NCBI GenBank assembly: GCA_020073665.1
Contig: JAIQEU010000007.1
Coordinates: forward strand, 151,927 to 215,926
DNA: 64,000 nt
Reading direction: 5' to 3'
Source of the DNA: Terriglobia bacterium
GTDB lineage: Bacteria > Acidobacteriota > Terriglobia > Terriglobales > Acidobacteriaceae
Below the pieces are notes generated by a model, which saw only the letters and a list, made by a program, of their open reading frames with translations, searched no databases and was not told where the DNA came from. Position numbers and translations under genes: made by a program. Positions 54,355-62,237 of the stretch are shown here, piece after piece. Each line of letters starts with the position of its first letter. The first letter of the stretch is position 1.

Positions 54355-55908
54355 TTACGCCCGGCCTGGTTTGTGCCGGATTCCGGTCGCAACCAGGGCC
54401 GCCAGCCCCAGCATGCAGAGCCACGCGAACCAGTCTCCCAGCCGAGAATAGACGGTGCGCACACCCTTGGTCGGCACCTGCGCTACCAGCGTCTGGTCCA
54501 AGGCCTGGTAGTGGTCCATGGCCGCCAAGCGGTGACCTTGGTAGTCGTAAGCGGCCGCCAGCCCCTGGCTGGTATGCCGGATGAGGTTGAATCCCTGTTC
54601 GATGGCGCGGAAGCTCGCCATCTGGGTGTGCCAAGGGTCGATGGCTGGCCAGTCATTCGAAGGGTCCAAAACCACGTCTGCTCCCAGCGCACCGGCCTGC
54701 GCCAGCAATTGCGGGAAGTCCGCATCGAAACAGATCACCGAACTGATGCGTCCGTAGGGCGTGTCCAGGCTATGCAGCTTGCCGTCTTTGGCGACGGAGA
54801 TGGCGGCCTCTCCCCCAGGCACGGGATGCGCCTTGAAGTACTCCCACGCCACCTGTCCGTCAGGCTTGATCAGCACCAGCTTGTTTTCCAGCGGAGGGTT
54901 CTTCCCCTGGTTCCAAGTGGCCAGCGCCATTCCCAGATAGATTTGATACTTGGCCGCTAACTCGCGGCCGCGGGCGAGGAGGGCGGGCTCGTCCGATTTC
55001 AGGACGGGAGCGTTTCCCTCACCCCAGAATACGATCTTGGCCCCGGCTTGAGCCTCGCGCTCGGCCCGCGCCAGCAGATCGCTGTCTATGGCGTTTGCCG
55101 CGGCGCGGACTTCTTCCGACTCGGCGGGCGTCGCCCGGTTAGCAAGCAAGTGCTGCCACGCGGTAGCGCTGGCATCGGGTTGTACCTTCCTCTTGGAAAT
55201 CGAAGCCACACGCACGGTTTGGGCGTGCGGCGGAAACACCGCCAGCCTGACCCCACCCAGCAGCACGATCGTCAGCAGAATAGCCGCATACTCGGTCGCA
55301 CCTGCCCGCGCCGGCCTTGACTGCCAGCCTTCCTCCCACAGCCAATTGCCCATCGACGCAAGCCAGGCAACGAGAAAGGTGATGCCCCAGAGTCCGGTGA
55401 CCGAAAGCAGTTGCAGCAGCGCCAAGTTACCGAACTGGGCGTATGCCGCCGAGCCCCAGGTCCCATAGGGACCCAGCGAGACCAGGTATTCCGCCAGGAC
55501 GAAAGCGGTGGGAAAAACCAACGTGGCAGGCAGTCCAGGCAATCGAGGCGAGAGTAGCCGGTCTGCGATGTAGGGCACCACCATGGGAATCCCGAAGCTC
55601 ACCAGGAAGATGTAGTACCCAATGCCGGGAATCGGCACCATGCCGCGGAACTGGAACATGAAAGTCGCCATCAGGAACAGGTAGGCCGTAACCAGTCCGG
55701 TCCACACTCCGCGCGTCCGCACAAACCGGAGCAGAAACAGAGGCGCCAGCCACGCCGCCAGCGAAATAGTGTTCGCTCCATTGGCAAACAGCAGCAGTAC
55801 CGCTGCTACCGCAAGCCACAGCCAGGAACGCGCCCCCGCCCGGGGCGGAGCCGCTTTAGGAACGGCTTCTTGCAGTTGAGGTTGCTGGGACGCGATTGAA
55901 CTGTGCAT
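54355..55908 (-). CDS. Apolipoprotein N-acyltransferase-like protein (atypical Lnt)
   Basis: A 517-residue membrane protein with eight or so N-terminal helices and a C-terminal nitrilase-fold periplasmic domain, the Lnt architecture. The carbon-nitrogen hydrolase triad is present but in unusual surroundings: Glu in KIVFWGEGNAPV (family usually WPE), Lys in YFKAHPVPGGE (family KxHLVPFGE) and Cys in SVICFDADFPQLL (family ICYE). So it may be a diverged Lnt or a related transferase. Its ATG 55908 lies inside the TetR gene, giving a 53-base overlap in another frame, consistent with cotranscription. An alternative Lnt elsewhere in the genome is possible. Confidence 0.75.
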   Translation of the reverse strand: MHSSIASQQPQLQEAVPKAAPPRAGARSWLWLAVAAVLLLFANGANTISLAAWLAPLFLLRFVRTRGVWTGLVTAYLFLMATFMFQFRGMVPIPGIGYYIFLVSFGIPMVVPYIADRLLSPRLPGLPATLVFPTAFVLAEYLVSLGPYGTWGSAAYAQFGNLALLQLLSVTGLWGITFLVAWLASMGNWLWEEGWQSRPARAGATEYAAILLTIVLLGGVRLAVFPPHAQTVRVASISKRKVQPDASATAWQHLLANRATPAESEEVRAAANAIDSDLLARAEREAQAGAKIVFWGEGNAPVLKSDEPALLARGRELAAKYQIYLGMALATWNQGKNPPLENKLVLIKPDGQVAWEYFKAHPVPGGEAAISVAKDGKLHSLDTPYGRISSVICFDADFPQLLAQAGALGADVVLDPSNDWPAIDPWHTQMASFRAIEQGFNLIRHTSQGLAAAYDYQGHRLAAMDHYQALDQTLVAQVPTKGVRTVYSRLGDWFAWLCMLGLAALVATGIRHKPGRA

Positions 55909-56542
55909 GACGCACTCCTGCGGTTGCTTTTTCTTCTGAGCCCGGCATAACCGCCAGGCCGTCGACTGCGTTGTTGATGACTTGATCGATGAGTTCCTTG
56001 CGCCCCACCCAGGGGAAGGTGGGCCTTTGGATGAGTAACGAAGTGATTCCGTGGATCGCCGCCCACAAGGCCTGGCTGGTGGATTCCACGTCGACTGCGC
56101 GAAAACGCTGCTCCTCGACGCAGCGCCCTACCATGTGGCGAAGCACGCCGAACACCGGATGAACCCGGTAAGGACGCTTCTGCACCGGCCGCCGCAGCAT
56201 GAAGGCAAACCGGTAGTCATTGGGATTACGCAATCCAAAATCCACATACGCCCGCAAGCCTTTCTTGAGGGACTCGACCGGGTCCTGTTTCGCGTGGCCG
56301 TTCTGTATCCCGGCCACCACCTTCAGCAGCCGCTCGAAACTCTCCTCCACCAGAGATTCGAAAAGCTCTTCCTTGGACTTGAAATGCAGGTAGATGCTTC
56401 CCGGGGAGTACTCGATGCGTTGCGCCAGCTTGCGCATGGAGAAATTTTCGTAGCCGTCGCGCACGAAAATCTGGCGCGCGGCCTCCAGAATCTGGGTCTT
56501 GAGTTCCGCCTTGTGCTTTTGACGGCGTGCGATGGCATTCAT
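55856..56542 (-). CDS. TetR/AcrR-family transcriptional regulator
   Basis: A 228-residue repressor. The N-terminal DNA-binding domain has TQILEAARQIFVRDGYENFS, MRKLAQRIEYSPGSIYLHFK and SKEELFESLVEESF, the canonical TetR helix-turn-helix. The ligand-binding domain is alpha-helical with an Arg-rich patch (FMLRRPVQKRPYRVHPVFG); no ligand can be inferred. ATG 56542 is chosen because the consensus promoter predicts initiation near 56550; GTG 56551 is an alternative. It overlaps the Lnt-like gene at its 3' end and lies divergent from a GT39 gene; twin palindromes in the shared promoter mark likely autoregulation. Confidence 0.9.
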   Translation of the reverse strand: MNAIARRQKHKAELKTQILEAARQIFVRDGYENFSMRKLAQRIEYSPGSIYLHFKSKEELFESLVEESFERLLKVVAGIQNGHAKQDPVESLKKGLRAYVDFGLRNPNDYRFAFMLRRPVQKRPYRVHPVFGVLRHMVGRCVEEQRFRAVDVESTSQALWAAIHGITSLLIQRPTFPWVGRKELIDQVINNAVDGLAVMPGSEEKATAGVRHAQFNRVPATSTARSRS

Positions 56543-56544
56543 AG

Positions 56545-56584
56545 TGAACACTGTTCATTATACTGAACAATGTTCATTTGTCAA
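56545..56584. promoter_or_regulatory. TetR operator: two TGAACA-N-TGTTCA palindromes over a divergent promoter
   Basis: Two perfect 13-base palindromes, TGAACACTGTTCA (56545-56557) and TGAACAATGTTCA (56564-56576), are 19 bp apart centre to centre. On the minus strand a perfect -35 TTGACA (56584-56579) and perfect -10 TATAAT (56562-56557) are separated by 16 bp and lie across both palindromes, so binding would shut off tetR. On the plus strand TATACT (56559-56564) may be the -10 for the GT39 gene. The protein-binding role is inference from position. Confidence 0.72.
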
Positions 56585-56620
56585 GCTCACGATAAGATGG
56601 CATGTTTCCCAGGGAAAATC

Positions 56621-58216
56621 ATGCCCCTTCCCCCTCCCGCGGTGATTCCAGCGCGCAAGCAGGCGGTTTCCTACTGGCTCCCGTGGTCCTTGCTGGCCGC
56701 GGGCATGCTGGCTCGGCTGGTGGTGGCGCAGTCGGTTTTTCTGAACCCCGACGAAGCTCTGCATTACCTGCTCTCGGTGCAGCCATCACTGGCACTTACT
56801 TACCGGGCGACCCTGACCACCGCCCATCCACCGCTGTTGATCGTGCTGCTGCACTACTGGAGCGTTCTGGGCACCTCGGAATGGATGCTGCGGCTGCCTT
56901 CGGTGCTGGCGGGAACCGCCTTCTGCGGGGTGATGTTTCTTTGGTTGGAGCGGGTGACGAACCGGACGACAGCCCTGATCGGTCTCACCTTGCTGCTGTT
57001 CTCGCCCGCTCTTATTCATCTTTCTGCCGAGATACGGCAGTACGCGCTGCTGCAGTTTTTCGCGGCTTGCAGCCTGTATTTCCTGGAACGTGGAGTCGGC
57101 GAGAGCTCGCCGCGTATGGTGCTGTGCTCCGCACTGGCGCTTTACCTGGCGCTGCTGTGCCACTATGCGTCTTTTCTGTTCGCGTTGACCCTTGGGCTCT
57201 ATGCTTTGCTGCGGATTCGCTCGGCGAAAGCCCCGGCGGGTGTGGTGATCGCGTGGGTTGCCGGCCAGCTTGGTGCGCTGGCCGAGGTTGGGTTTCTGCT
57301 GGTCACTCATGTTGCCCTGCTGAAAGCAAGAGGAGCGCCGCAGGCGATCGCCGACTCATATCTTCGGGGATCCATCTATCACGCAACCGAGGACCGGCCC
57401 CTTGTTTTCGTTGCGAGGAACAGCCTGCGCTTCTTCCATTACCTGTTCAGCCAAGGGGCAGTGGGGACGGTGGGGCTGCTGCTTTTCATTCTGGGGGTTG
57501 TGCTGCTGATCCGAGACCGCGAGCTCGGACACGATGAGGCTCGGCCCACATCACTCCTATTGGGTTTGTTGCTGGCGTTTCCGTTGGTGTTCAACTGCGG
57601 CGCGGCATTGCTTGGAATTTATCCTTATGGCGGTACGCACCACGATTCCTACCTGGCCGGTTTTGCCATGGCGGGGATTGCTGTCGCCCTGGCACGCTGG
57701 ACGGTTTCAAACCCATGGGTGAAGCCGCTCACGATTGCTGCCGTGCTGGCGATCTGCAACCTCTTCCCCTCTCCCACGGGCCAGTACATCCAGGCCAAGG
57801 ACCAGGACCGCAAATGGATGAGCCAGGCAGCGCAATCCCTGCAGTCCTTGCCGCCGGGGTCGGTTATCTTCACCGACGACCAGGGAGGGCTGCTGCTGAG
57901 CTACTACCTCTGCCACAGCCTCGTGAGCCAGGTGCAGCGGCCGTTTCAGCCCTTCCAGAACTCGCCTTGTGGCCGCCATCGCATCATCGCGCTCAGCCCC
58001 GACGAGTGGATCTTCGAGGCCAAGTCGTTCCCTGACGATCTGCAGGCAGTGCAGCGGGCATACGGTCTGCCTTCGGGAAGCACGGTCTGGTTGTTTCAGG
58101 CGGGCTGGCTCATAGACAAAGAGGAAGACCTGCACGCCGTGTTACGGCAGTACGGGGCAGGAAAGCCGCAGAAATTTGGGCAGAACATCTTGCTATGGCC
58201 GCTGCTGCTGCCGTAA
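56621..58216 (+). CDS. GT39-like membrane glycosyltransferase (GT-C fold)
   Basis: A 531-residue polytopic membrane protein with about 11 helices. The early acidic motif FLNPDEALHYLLSVQPSLAL in the first periplasmic loop holds the catalytic Asp/Glu of GT-C transferases (PMT/ArnT group), followed by TTAHPPLLIVLLHYWSVLGT and IHLSAEIRQYALLQFFAACS. A C-terminal periplasmic domain follows (PGSVIFTDDQGGLLLSYYLC). The sugar donor is expected to be polyprenyl-linked, the acceptor unknown. ATG 56621 follows AGGGAAAA; earlier in-frame ATGs at 56570 and 56597 overlap the operator and are less likely. Divergent from tetR and under the same operator. Confidence 0.82.
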   Translation: MPLPPPAVIPARKQAVSYWLPWSLLAAGMLARLVVAQSVFLNPDEALHYLLSVQPSLALTYRATLTTAHPPLLIVLLHYWSVLGTSEWMLRLPSVLAGTAFCGVMFLWLERVTNRTTALIGLTLLLFSPALIHLSAEIRQYALLQFFAACSLYFLERGVGESSPRMVLCSALALYLALLCHYASFLFALTLGLYALLRIRSAKAPAGVVIAWVAGQLGALAEVGFLLVTHVALLKARGAPQAIADSYLRGSIYHATEDRPLVFVARNSLRFFHYLFSQGAVGTVGLLLFILGVVLLIRDRELGHDEARPTSLLLGLLLAFPLVFNCGAALLGIYPYGGTHHDSYLAGFAMAGIAVALARWTVSNPWVKPLTIAAVLAICNLFPSPTGQYIQAKDQDRKWMSQAAQSLQSLPPGSVIFTDDQGGLLLSYYLCHSLVSQVQRPFQPFQNSPCGRHRIIALSPDEWIFEAKSFPDDLQAVQRAYGLPSGSTVWLFQAGWLIDKEEDLHAVLRQYGAGKPQKFGQNILLWPLLLP

Positions 58217-58254
58217 TGATGCGCGCGGCGTCTCAGGGAGCGGTCGCGATTAAA

Positions 58255-58289
58255 TACAAAAGCCTCTTCCGCCGGGGGGCGAAAGAGGC
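58255..58289 (-). terminator. Rho-independent terminator of the TPR lipoprotein gene
   Basis: Minus-strand hairpin: GCCTCTTTCGCC (58289-58278) pairs with GGCGGAAGAGGC (58273-58262) with one mismatch around a four-base loop, followed by TTTTGTA. Confidence 0.85.
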
Positions 58290-58312
58290 CTGCATGAAAC
58301 GAGTAACCCAGC

Positions 58313-59125
58313 CTACTTGGGCTGGTCCATGGTGATGCCCTGGGCTCCGGGCTGCTTTTCGGCCTTGGCCTTCTTGGTGGCCATGGTCTTATCGACCCAA
58401 TCGTCGGCGGTCTTCAGGTCTGCCGCGTGGGCTGCCTGATCGCCGCATTGCAGGTCGGCCCGCTCGCGGTACATCAGGTTCATGTAGGCCATGGCGTCAT
58501 CGTAGTCCGGGCGCAATTGCAGGGCTTTGGTCAGGTTATCGATACCATCCTGAATGATCGCCCAACCCTTTTCTTTCAGGCCTTCGCAGACTTTCTTGTC
58601 TTTGAGCCACTCTTCCGGTTTCAGGCCCAGCTTGGCACGCTCTTCCATGCGCGGCTGGTAGGATTGGGTCCAGTCGATCACCGCCACCGAGTAGTAGGGT
58701 TCGGGATCGTTGGGGTCGACTTCGATGGCTTTTCGGTAGTACTGCTTGGAGTCTTCGAACTTCTTCATTTGCAGGTACAGATACGCGATGCCCTTCACGC
58801 TGTTGATGTTCTTGGGATCGCGGTTCAGCACCTCTTTGTACTGGTCGATGGCCTGCTCGCCCATCTTGTTGTTATCGGGCGTATCGGCGCCGGGAATGTA
58901 TTGCTGGGCGAATGCCGTAGCCAGGTACAAGCGGGCATTGATCAGGGTGGGGTCGTAGGAAATCGACTGCTGGAAGTGGTCGATGGCCTCTTCATACTTG
59001 GCGTTCTTGTAGGACTGCACGCCCTTGTTCAACTGGTCGCGAGCCCTCAGCTTATTGCAGCCCACGGTTGAAAACAGCGCCAAGCCGACGGCTATGAGTG
59101 CCAATGCGCGCACGTTGTTTTTCAT
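58313..59125 (-). CDS. TPR-repeat lipoprotein
   Basis: A 270-residue exported protein. The signal ends in a lipobox-like ALFSTVGC. Tetratricopeptide repeats: LNKGVQSYKNAKYEEAIDHF, QQSISYDPTLINARLYLATA, EQAIDQYKEVLNRDPKNINS, AYLYLQMKKFEDSKQYYRKA and IDNLTKALQLRPDYDDAMAY. The C-terminus is Lys-rich (MATKKAKAEKQ). AAGGAG lies about 15 bases upstream of ATG 59125. Lying just downstream of the ExbD genes, it may work with the TonB complex or serve in envelope assembly (BamD-like chaperoning), but this is context only. Confidence 0.85.
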   Translation of the reverse strand: MKNNVRALALIAVGLALFSTVGCNKLRARDQLNKGVQSYKNAKYEEAIDHFQQSISYDPTLINARLYLATAFAQQYIPGADTPDNNKMGEQAIDQYKEVLNRDPKNINSVKGIAYLYLQMKKFEDSKQYYRKAIEVDPNDPEPYYSVAVIDWTQSYQPRMEERAKLGLKPEEWLKDKKVCEGLKEKGWAIIQDGIDNLTKALQLRPDYDDAMAYMNLMYRERADLQCGDQAAHAADLKTADDWVDKTMATKKAKAEKQPGAQGITMDQPK

Positions 59126-59281
59126 TGCCTTATAAGTCTCCTTGCCAGGAATCCTGCGGCATCCTACACGCTTAAGAGCAGGCGAGACTCACGCCGATCC
59201 CGGAAGCGGACCAACGCGGGCCTGGCCGAAGCCGGGCCTGCGCGCAACGCGCAGGAGCCCGTATCGACCGCCGAGTATACT

Positions 59282-59725
59282 CTAGCCGCCAGCTTCGATC
59301 TTGGCAGTGATCAATCCGACTTTTTCCACGCCCGCGGCGTGGGCGATATCAATCACATTGGCGACATCCGCGAAGGGAACATTGCTGTCGCCCTTCACAA
59401 ACATTACCTTTTCGGCGCGCGTCTTGAAGATGTCGGCGAGCCGTCCCTGGAGATTGTCCCAGGTGGTATCTTCCTGGTTGATTTTGAGCGCCGGGTCCTG
59501 GCCCGGGCCGCGATCAATCAACTGCACCACGATGGTGCGATCCGGCGTGGGCGGCGGTTGTTTTTGGTTTGGCGGTGGCGGCTGGGGTACCAGCGCATCC
59601 AGCCCCTTGGGGGTAAGGGGTGTGATCACCATGAAGATGATCAGCAGCACCAGAAGCACGTCAATGAGCGGTGTCACGTTGATATTTGCGTTCTGGCCCC
59701 CGCCCGGGCCGACTGCCATACTCAT
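59282..59725 (-). CDS. ExbD/TolR-family biopolymer transport protein (copy 2)
   Basis: A 147-residue protein with one N-terminal transmembrane helix (PLIDVLLVLLIIFMVITPLT), whose Asp is the proton-coupling residue, and a periplasmic domain with a Pro/Gln-rich start (PQPPPPNQKQPPPTPDRTIV) and KVMFVKGDSNVPFADVANVI. GAGGAG lies about nine bases before ATG 59725, with only 12 bp to the upstream ExbD. Energises an outer-membrane process with ExbB through the proton gradient. Confidence 0.92.
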   Translation of the reverse strand: MSMAVGPGGGQNANINVTPLIDVLLVLLIIFMVITPLTPKGLDALVPQPPPPNQKQPPPTPDRTIVVQLIDRGPGQDPALKINQEDTTWDNLQGRLADIFKTRAEKVMFVKGDSNVPFADVANVIDIAHAAGVEKVGLITAKIEAGG

Positions 59726-59737
59726 ATCGAATCTCCT

Positions 59738-60205
59738 CTATTGTCCGCCGGTCGGCGCTGCTGCCGGTGGGGCTGCTGGAGCGCTCGTCTTCTTCTGGTC
59801 GGTGAGCAGGCCCAGTTGGTCCACGCCTGCCGCCCGCACGTTGTCCACGACATCCACCACCGAGCCGAACTTGGCCCGGGCGTCGGCCTTGATATAGACA
59901 AGCTTGTCCGGGCGGTTGGCCAGACGGTCCTTGATCTTGCTGGTCAGCTGGTCGACCGGGATCTTGTCATTACCGAAAAACACATCGCCACCGCGCATGA
60001 CAGCGACGATGAGCGCATCTTCCTTGTCCGCGTCCGGCATCTGCTCCGGGTTGTTTACTTTTGCCAAGTCCACGCTCACGCCGTGCTGCAACATGGGCGT
60101 GATCACCATGAAGATGATCAGCAGCACCAGCATCACGTCTACCATGGGGGTGACGTTGATGTCGGAGTTGACCTTGGCGCCTTCGTTCCGCTTTGCCATT
60201 GACAT
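59738..60205 (-). CDS. ExbD/TolR-family biopolymer transport protein (copy 1)
   Basis: A 155-residue protein. ATG 60205 (MSMAKRNEG) is used; GGGAGAG lies about ten bases upstream, and the frame to 60238 is rejected. The transmembrane helix VTPMVDVMLVLLIIFMVITP has the conserved Asp, and the periplasmic part is KIPVDQLTSKIKDRLANRPD, LVYIKADARAKFGSVVDVVD. It is adjacent to a second ExbD and downstream of ExbB, so the pair probably forms a heteromeric complex with one ExbB. Confidence 0.92.
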   Translation of the reverse strand: MSMAKRNEGAKVNSDINVTPMVDVMLVLLIIFMVITPMLQHGVSVDLAKVNNPEQMPDADKEDALIVAVMRGGDVFFGNDKIPVDQLTSKIKDRLANRPDKLVYIKADARAKFGSVVDVVDNVRAAGVDQLGLLTDQKKTSAPAAPPAAAPTGGQ

Positions 60206-60330
60206 AGGGTTAATCTCTCCCGCGTCTATCCCGCCCAAGGAATCACCGACGACCTTCGGGTTCGTATCCGGCGCCGGGATACCCGGCGCCGGACCAGCAA
60301 CTCAAGATCGCAAGCCCTCAGCGGCGGCCC

Positions 60331-61086
60331 TTAGGACCGGCGCATGCCGCGCCGCTTCAGGAAGTAGTCGATCAGTTCGCTCGAGGAGTTATCCATCTCC
60401 ACGTCGAACGCTTCCACGCGGCCGGTCAGGTAGTTGAACATCATGACGGCCGGAATCGCCACGAACAGCCCGATCGCGGTGGTGACCAGCGCTTCCGAAA
60501 TACCGCCGGCGACCGCGGCCAGACCAGTGGCCTTTTCCTGGGAAATGCCTTTGAAGGCGTTCAGAATGCCGACCACCGTGCCGAACAGTCCCACGAAGGG
60601 GGCGGTTGATCCGATGGTGGCCAGCCCGCCCAAGCCGCGCTTCAGCTCGGCGTGGACAATGGCTTCGGTACGCTCCAGGGCGCGCTTGGAGGCTTCGATG
60701 GTTTCGCCCGGGATCTCACCGCTCTCCTGATGGGCACGGAACTCCATCAAGCCGGCCGTGACCACCTTGGCCAGGTGGCTCTTCTTGTTGCGTTCCGCCA
60801 CTTTGATGGCTTCGTCGATCTTGCCATCGCGCAGAGCGCCAGCCACCGCGGGAGCAAACGAGCGGGACTGCTTGCGCGCCGCGCTGAACGCCATCCAGCG
60901 GTCAATCATTACGCCGATGGACCAGCCGGACATGATGAACAGGATCACGACCACGATCTTCGCCAGGATGCCCATCTGGTGCCACAGCGAAATCGGGTCC
61001 CAACCCACCGCCGTCTCCCCCTGGAAAATCCAGGTTGCGGTGGACATGTGACTAAAAGTAAGTGCTGCTAAGTTGGCTACGAACAT
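60331..61086 (-). CDS. MotA/TolQ/ExbB proton-channel protein
   Basis: A 251-residue inner-membrane protein with three membrane helices and the family core GGLATIGSTAPFVGLFGTVV, then GILNAFKGISQEKATGLAAV and ISEALVTTAIGLFVAIPAVM. The N-terminal helix is AKIVVVILFIMSGWSIGVMI. ATG 61086 is preceded by GGAGGG at about 12 bases; ATG 61047 is an alternative start. It forms the ExbB pentamer with the ExbD proteins downstream and drives TonB. Confidence 0.94.
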   Translation of the reverse strand: MFVANLAALTFSHMSTATWIFQGETAVGWDPISLWHQMGILAKIVVVILFIMSGWSIGVMIDRWMAFSAARKQSRSFAPAVAGALRDGKIDEAIKVAERNKKSHLAKVVTAGLMEFRAHQESGEIPGETIEASKRALERTEAIVHAELKRGLGGLATIGSTAPFVGLFGTVVGILNAFKGISQEKATGLAAVAGGISEALVTTAIGLFVAIPAVMMFNYLTGRVEAFDVEMDNSSSELIDYFLKRRGMRRS

Positions 61087-61368
61087 GAGTTGCTTTTCCC
61101 TCCTGAGAACTCCAAAACCTGTGTGCTGGTTCTACCGCAAAGCACAATTTCTGGTTGAAAATCGGGCCGGGTGCGCGTAGCCAAGCCGCCGGCCAAGGTG
61201 GTCTGCGGAAAAGTCTTCGCTACTCAGCAACCTGGTGGTACTGCACGAGGCGGCCCTTCTGCTACGCAGAGGACTCGCTCCCCGGCCACGGGTGCAAGGT
61301 GGGGTGGGGGAGGTCTACCGCCACACACACAACTGACAACGCTAAATCGCTACCCACTGCCCGGGGGT

Positions 61369-62112
61369 TTAGCCTCCGGACAGGGAGAAAATCACCGTAA
61401 CCTGGGTTTCCACTTCCACAGGTTCGCCGTTAAGAAAATACGGCTTGTACCGCCACTGTTTGACGGCTTCAATCGCGGCCGGAGCCAGCATGGGATGTCC
61501 GCTGACCAGGCGCAGGTTCTCAATGGTGCCGTCCTTGCTGATTTCAGCCTGCAGCACGACGTTGCCCTGGATGCGCGCCTGCCGAGCCAAAGGCGGGTAA
61601 AGAGGCTGCACCTTGCGGATCAGCAAGCCCTGCGACACGCCTTGGGATACTCGTACCCGCTGCGGGGTGGCTACTCTGGGCACCGCAACCGGCGTCGAAC
61701 TAATGATGCCGCCGATCACCCCGCCCATCTGCCCACCGGGTACGCCTCCCGGAACGCCGCCGACGACGCCCCCTGTCGACATCACCGGTGGCGGCGCCTC
61801 TTCTTCCTTGATCATCTGGACTTTCTCGGGAATCTTAGTGGGGGTGCGCAACTGCCCGTTAACGATGTCACTTTGAATCTGTTTGACCACCTTGATGGGG
61901 ACCGCGGCGGGCGGTGGCGGTGGCGGCGGTGGCGGTGGCGGTGCCACCAGGAACGTCATTAACTGCTGTTTGGGCAGGGCTTCGGTAAACAGCAGCGGCA
62001 GCAGGACCAGCACTCCGACCAGAAAAAACTGGAAAAGGAAGGAGATAACGGTCGTCGCACCGCGCTTGGTTTTGAGCCTTCCACCCGACTCTATGAGGCT
62101 GTCTTCAAACAT
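61369..62112 (-). CDS. TonB-family energy transducer
   Basis: A 247-residue protein. The N-terminal membrane anchor is VISFLFQFFLVGVLVLLPLL; a 13-residue proline tract follows, then a Gly/Val-rich linker (GGVVGGVPGGVPGGQMGGVI), and the C-terminal TonB domain LIRKVQPLYPPLARQARIQG, GNVVLQAEISKDGTIENLRL and EAVKQWRYKPYFLNGEPVEV. GGGAGAA precedes ATG 62112. Links inner-membrane energy to TonB-dependent outer-membrane receptors; no such receptor is in the window. First gene of the TonB-ExbB-ExbD-ExbD run on the minus strand. Confidence 0.93.
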   Translation of the reverse strand: MFEDSLIESGGRLKTKRGATTVISFLFQFFLVGVLVLLPLLFTEALPKQQLMTFLVAPPPPPPPPPPPAAVPIKVVKQIQSDIVNGQLRTPTKIPEKVQMIKEEEAPPPVMSTGGVVGGVPGGVPGGQMGGVIGGIISSTPVAVPRVATPQRVRVSQGVSQGLLIRKVQPLYPPLARQARIQGNVVLQAEISKDGTIENLRLVSGHPMLAPAAIEAVKQWRYKPYFLNGEPVEVETQVTVIFSLSGG

Positions 62113-62237
62113 AAGGTTTCTCCCAGCACAGACCCTACGTACTCTTAGACACCACCTGCGTGCTCTTTGCTCCCGCGCCCTGCCCTTGCCGGATGTTCTG
62201 CCCGCACGACCCTTATAGCGAAATAACCGTCTCTGAA

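Noticed and set aside
61900..61950. GGC/GGT tandem run resembling a microsatellite
   Set aside because: It is the proline-codon tract of the TonB linker read on the other strand.
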